58,784 bases of DNA from Mycobacterium sp. Lineage in GTDB: Bacteria; Actinomycetota; Actinomycetes; Mycobacteriales; Mycobacteriaceae. A program made the translations under genes and the position numbers. Below the pieces are notes generated by a model. That model had not been told where the DNA came from. It did not search any database and worked only from the letters and a program-made list of their open reading frames with translations. Positions within the stretch are counted from its first letter, which is position 1. The number at the start of each line of letters is the position of its first letter. The stretch covers positions 1 to 58,784 of the forward strand of contig JAOPUT010000153.1 of NCBI GenBank assembly GCA_025963385.1. The letters are read 5' to 3'. Below are positions 56,239-58,784 of this stretch, piece after piece.

Positions 56239-57540
56239 ATGAAGATCTCACTGTTCTACGAGTTCGCCCTGCCGCGGCCCTGGGTGCAGGATGACGAGCG
56301 TCAGATGTTCGCCGACGGGCTCGACGAGGTGGAGGCAGCCGACAAGGCGGGCTTCTCGACCGTCTGGCTGACCGAGCACCACTTCCTCGAGGAGTACTGT
56401 CACTCGACCGCGCCGGAGATGTTCCTGGCCGGAGCGAGCCAGCGGACCAAGGACATCCGGCTCGGATTCGGCATCATGCACCTTCCGCCGGCGGTCAATC
56501 ATCCGGCCCGGGTGGCCGAACGGATCGCGACCTTAGACCTGATCTCTGATGGCCGGGTCGAATTCGGCACCGGCGAATCATCTTCGATCGGCGAACTCGG
56601 TGGCTTCAACATCGACCCCGCCGACAAGCGCGCCCAGTGGGAAGAGGCGCTCGAGGTGTCGATCCGCTGCATGACCGAAGAGCCCTTCACCGGGTTCAAG
56701 GGCGAGCACATCGAGATGCCGGCCCGCAACGTCGTCCCCAAGCCGTTGCAGAAGCCACACCCGCCGGTGTGGGTCGCCTGTACCCGGCCGGCGTCGGTGC
56801 AGATGGCCGCCCAAAAGTGCCTCGGGGCACTGAGTTTCGCCTACACTGGCCCGGGCCCACTGACCGAGCGGGTGAACGGCTACTACAAGGAGCTCGAAGA
56901 GAGCGGTGTGCCAGTCACTCCCGCGATCAACCCGAACATCCTCGCCATCGGCGGCGACCTGTCGATGATGGTGGCAAAGACGGACGAGCAGGCCGTGCAG
57001 CGCCTCGGCATGGGCGGCGGATTCTTCTCGTTCGGGATCATGCACTACTACATGACCGGTGTGCACACGCCCGGTCGCACCGGAGTCTGGCAGCGTTATC
57101 TCGAGGAGTGCGAGAAGGATCCGACGCTGGCCTACGGGCCGGGCCGTGGGGCGATCGGCTCGCCGGCCACCGTTCGTGAGTTCCTCCGTGGGTACGAGGA
57201 CAGCGGCGTCGACGAAATCATCTTGCTGCTAAACCCGCGCAGCCACGAGGGCACCATGGAATCCATTGAGCTGATGGGCAAAGAGGTGCTGCCGGAGTTC
57301 ATCGAGCGCGACCAGAAGGCGGTCGCTGAGAAGACCAAGCGTCTGAAACCGGTCATCGAAAAGGTCGAGGCGCGTCGTTCCGAGGCCAGCGCCCCGAAAT
57401 TCGACGAGAGCTACTCCTTCGGCGGCCTACCCACCGGCCGTGGTGGAAAGTTCACCGCGAGTGAAATTCCCGAGGCGATGGCTGAAATCAACGAGGGTCG
57501 TGTGCAGGCCGCTCAGCGGCTCAAAGACGAGTCGAAGTAG
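56239..57540 (+). CDS. LLM-class flavin-dependent oxidoreductase
   Basis: 433-residue bacterial luciferase-like protein: KISLFYEFALPRPW, FSTVWLTEHHFLEEYCHSTAPE (typical EHHF motif), RLGFGIMHLPPAVNHPARVAERIATLDLISDGRVEFGTGESS. The C-terminal ~80 residues extend beyond the common LLM length with a charged helical tail. Monooxygenase (for example Baeyer-Villiger or desaturating) function is possible. ATG at 56239, 2 bp after the KstD-like stop, so same operon. A rare TTA codon occurs at 56533. Confidence 0.9.
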   Translation: MKISLFYEFALPRPWVQDDERQMFADGLDEVEAADKAGFSTVWLTEHHFLEEYCHSTAPEMFLAGASQRTKDIRLGFGIMHLPPAVNHPARVAERIATLDLISDGRVEFGTGESSSIGELGGFNIDPADKRAQWEEALEVSIRCMTEEPFTGFKGEHIEMPARNVVPKPLQKPHPPVWVACTRPASVQMAAQKCLGALSFAYTGPGPLTERVNGYYKELEESGVPVTPAINPNILAIGGDLSMMVAKTDEQAVQRLGMGGGFFSFGIMHYYMTGVHTPGRTGVWQRYLEECEKDPTLAYGPGRGAIGSPATVREFLRGYEDSGVDEIILLLNPRSHEGTMESIELMGKEVLPEFIERDQKAVAEKTKRLKPVIEKVEARRSEASAPKFDESYSFGGLPTGRGGKFTASEIPEAMAEINEGRVQAAQRLKDESK

Positions 57541-57546
57541 TAATCG

Positions 57547-58365
57547 TTGCGGCTCATCGACGAGTTGTGGCGCTACGACGGACGGCGCGCGGTGGTCACC
57601 GGCTGCGCGTCAGGCATCGGGGCGCAGGTCGCCCGGCAGCTCACCGAGCTGGGCGCCCACGTCGTGGGACTGGACAGGCAACCGCCGAGCGGTGAGATCG
57701 CCGAGTTCCACTGCGTCGACCTCAGCGACCCTGAGTCGATCGATCGCGGTGTGGCGTCGGTCGGTGATCAGGTCGACGTGCTGTTCAACGTGGCCGGTGT
57801 CTCCTCCGGGATCGGCGACCCGCTGCTCGTCGTCACGATCAACTTCCTCGGCTTGCGGCATCTCACCGAGTCGCTGGTGCAGAAGATGCCCGCCGGCTCT
57901 TCCATCGTGAGCGTCTCCTCGTTGGCGGCCAACGGATATCGGGAGCATCAGCGGATCACCGGCGGTCTGCTGCACACCGCGTCGATGTCCGACGGCATCG
58001 GTTGGTGCCGTCGCAACCCCGACGCACTTGCCGATGGGGGCTACCGGTTATCCAAGGAAGCGATCATCCTTTACACCATGAGCAGGACCTCCGTGCTCGG
58101 CCGACGAGGTATTCGGATCAACTGCACCGGGCCGGGCGTCACCGAAACCCCGATTCTGGATCAACTGCGCGACGCGTACGGCCAGAATTATCTCGACGAC
58201 ATCCCCAAACCGTTGGGCCGGGTGTCTGATCCCGGAGAACAGGCCGCGGCGTTGGTTTTCCTGAACAGCAAAGCAGCCAGCTACATTTCGGGCCAAGTGC
58301 TGTGGGTCGATGGCGGCAACATCGGCGCCGCGGTGGCCCGCGAACTCGAGGAAGGCCACGCCTAG
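57547..58365 (+). CDS. SDR-family oxidoreductase
   Basis: 272-residue short-chain dehydrogenase resembling 3-alpha-hydroxysteroid dehydrogenase/carbonyl reductases: RRAVVTGCASGIGAQVARQL, GLDRQPP (NAD type), LFNVAGVSSG, IVSVSSLAANGY, DGGYRLSKEAIILYTM (Tyr-x3-Lys) and a C-terminus ISGQVLWVDGGNIGAAV. The TTG at 57547 gives the expected N-terminus. Its stop shares one base with the start of the cyclase gene. A rare TTA codon is at 58048. Confidence 0.9.
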   Translation: MRLIDELWRYDGRRAVVTGCASGIGAQVARQLTELGAHVVGLDRQPPSGEIAEFHCVDLSDPESIDRGVASVGDQVDVLFNVAGVSSGIGDPLLVVTINFLGLRHLTESLVQKMPAGSSIVSVSSLAANGYREHQRITGGLLHTASMSDGIGWCRRNPDALADGGYRLSKEAIILYTMSRTSVLGRRGIRINCTGPGVTETPILDQLRDAYGQNYLDDIPKPLGRVSDPGEQAAALVFLNSKAASYISGQVLWVDGGNIGAAVARELEEGHA

Positions 58366-58784
58366 TGGCCGGCCTGACCGACTTCCGCCGGGTCGCCGGC
58401 GAGGTGTCCAACTGGGGTCGCTGGGGAGATGCCGACGAACTCGGAACCCTGAACTTCATCACCGCGGACAAGGTCGCCGAAGCGGCCAGTCTGGTCAAGC
58501 ACGGCAAGGTGTTCCCGCTCGGCGTCGACTTCGGATCCTCGGGCCCGCAGGGCTCATTCAAGTTTCGGCACAACCCCATTCACGTGATGACGGTGGACGG
58601 CGGTGATGCGCACTCGCTGCCCCGCTTCGCCGCGGACTGGGCGGCCAATCCCGCCGCAAAGGAACTGGGCACGTACTTCAAGGACGAGCTCTTCCGCTTC
58701 AACGACGACCTGGTTGTCATGCCGCTGCAGTGCGCCACCCAGTGGGATGCCCTGTCGCACGTTTACTACGAGGAGAAGCTCTAC
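58365..58784 (+). CDS. cyclase-family (kynurenine formamidase-like) hydrolase, 3' end cut by window
   Basis: First 140 residues of a metal-dependent cyclase/formamidase-type protein. VSNWGRWGDADELGTLNFIT and MPLQCATQWDALSHVYYEEKLY are characteristic of the actinobacterial cyclase family; the TQWDALSH segment holds Asp and His metal ligands. GTG at 58365 overlaps the SDR stop (TAGTG). It probably hydrolyses a cyclic ester or amide made by the LLM or SDR enzymes upstream (inference). Confidence 0.85.
   Translation, partial: MAGLTDFRRVAGEVSNWGRWGDADELGTLNFITADKVAEAASLVKHGKVFPLGVDFGSSGPQGSFKFRHNPIHVMTVDGGDAHSLPRFAADWAANPAAKELGTYFKDELFRFNDDLVVMPLQCATQWDALSHVYYEEKLY

Overview
The window (58,784 bp, high GC) is chromosomal DNA of a mycobacterium, most likely an environmental Mycolicibacterium-type species. 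The first 10.5 kb carries the gene order dinG-pncB / clpS-aosR-P1 hydrolase-mec-cysO-cysM-rhomboid-Rv1339-rph-rdgB / Rv1342c-lprD, which is the Rv1329c-Rv1343c segment of M. tuberculosis. Protein sequences match that segment closely. Mycobacterial habits recur throughout: GTG/TTG starts, many ATGA/GTGA/TGATG gene overlaps and apparently leaderless promoters. One expected gene, murI (glutamate racemase), is missing from its usual place between the rhomboid gene and the Rv1339 homologue.

Layout. 1-10.5 kb: core housekeeping block with DNA repair helicase, NAD salvage, N-end rule adaptor, the CysO/Mec/CysM cysteine pathway, RNase PH and an ITP/XTP pyrophosphatase. 10.6 kb: tRNA-Leu(UAG). 10.7-17.2 kb: a GlxA-type regulator divergent from an HD-domain protein, a sulfatase with an SRPBCC partner, and a large flippase-like membrane protein with a kinase-like middle. 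17.3-24.3 kb: a seven-gene minus-strand operon (NTF2-like, sulfotransferase, DUF1214-like, three SDRs including one of mycofactocin type, and a KstD-like flavoprotein). 24.4-26.1 kb: an SDR and an MpaB/DUF2236 oxygenase. 26.2-31.3 kb: four overlapping acyl-CoA dehydrogenase genes divergent from a GntR/FadR regulator, with an 18-bp perfect palindrome between them. 31.3-48.5 kb: a CoA-ester catabolic region built around a split B12-dependent acyl-CoA mutase and its MeaB-type GTPase. It also has two acyl-CoA ligases, an acyl-CoA dehydrogenase pair, a CaiB-type CoA transferase, an F420/flavin LLM enzyme, a ferredoxin, SDRs, two atypical crotonases and a thiolase-like/DUF35 pair. 48.6-58.8 kb: an aromatic or alicyclic ring module (IclR regulator, meta-cleavage hydrolase, MhpA-like hydroxylase, MhpB-like extradiol dioxygenase, two KstD-like dehydrogenases, LLM oxidoreductase, SDR, cyclase-family protein cut by the window end).

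How it may work together (inference). The 17-58 kb part looks like an accessory catabolic island for a polycyclic or branched, steroid- or terpenoid-like substrate. Ring dehydrogenation, hydroxylation and meta cleavage would feed carboxylic acids into ligase, dehydrogenase, hydratase and (retro)aldolase steps. A carbon-skeleton mutase would then deal with a carboxylated branched CoA ester. The most notable points are: the mutase has methylmalonyl-CoA-type substrate residues (Tyr57/Arg175) in a short split protein outside any propionate context; a GAGAA-N5-TTCTC operator recurs in two promoter regions of that block, with related half-sites elsewhere; and a tandem 34-bp MIRU-like unit encodes two tiny Cys-containing peptides. 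No insertion sequence, prophage or CRISPR array was seen. No stretch longer than 300 bp lacks a gene.
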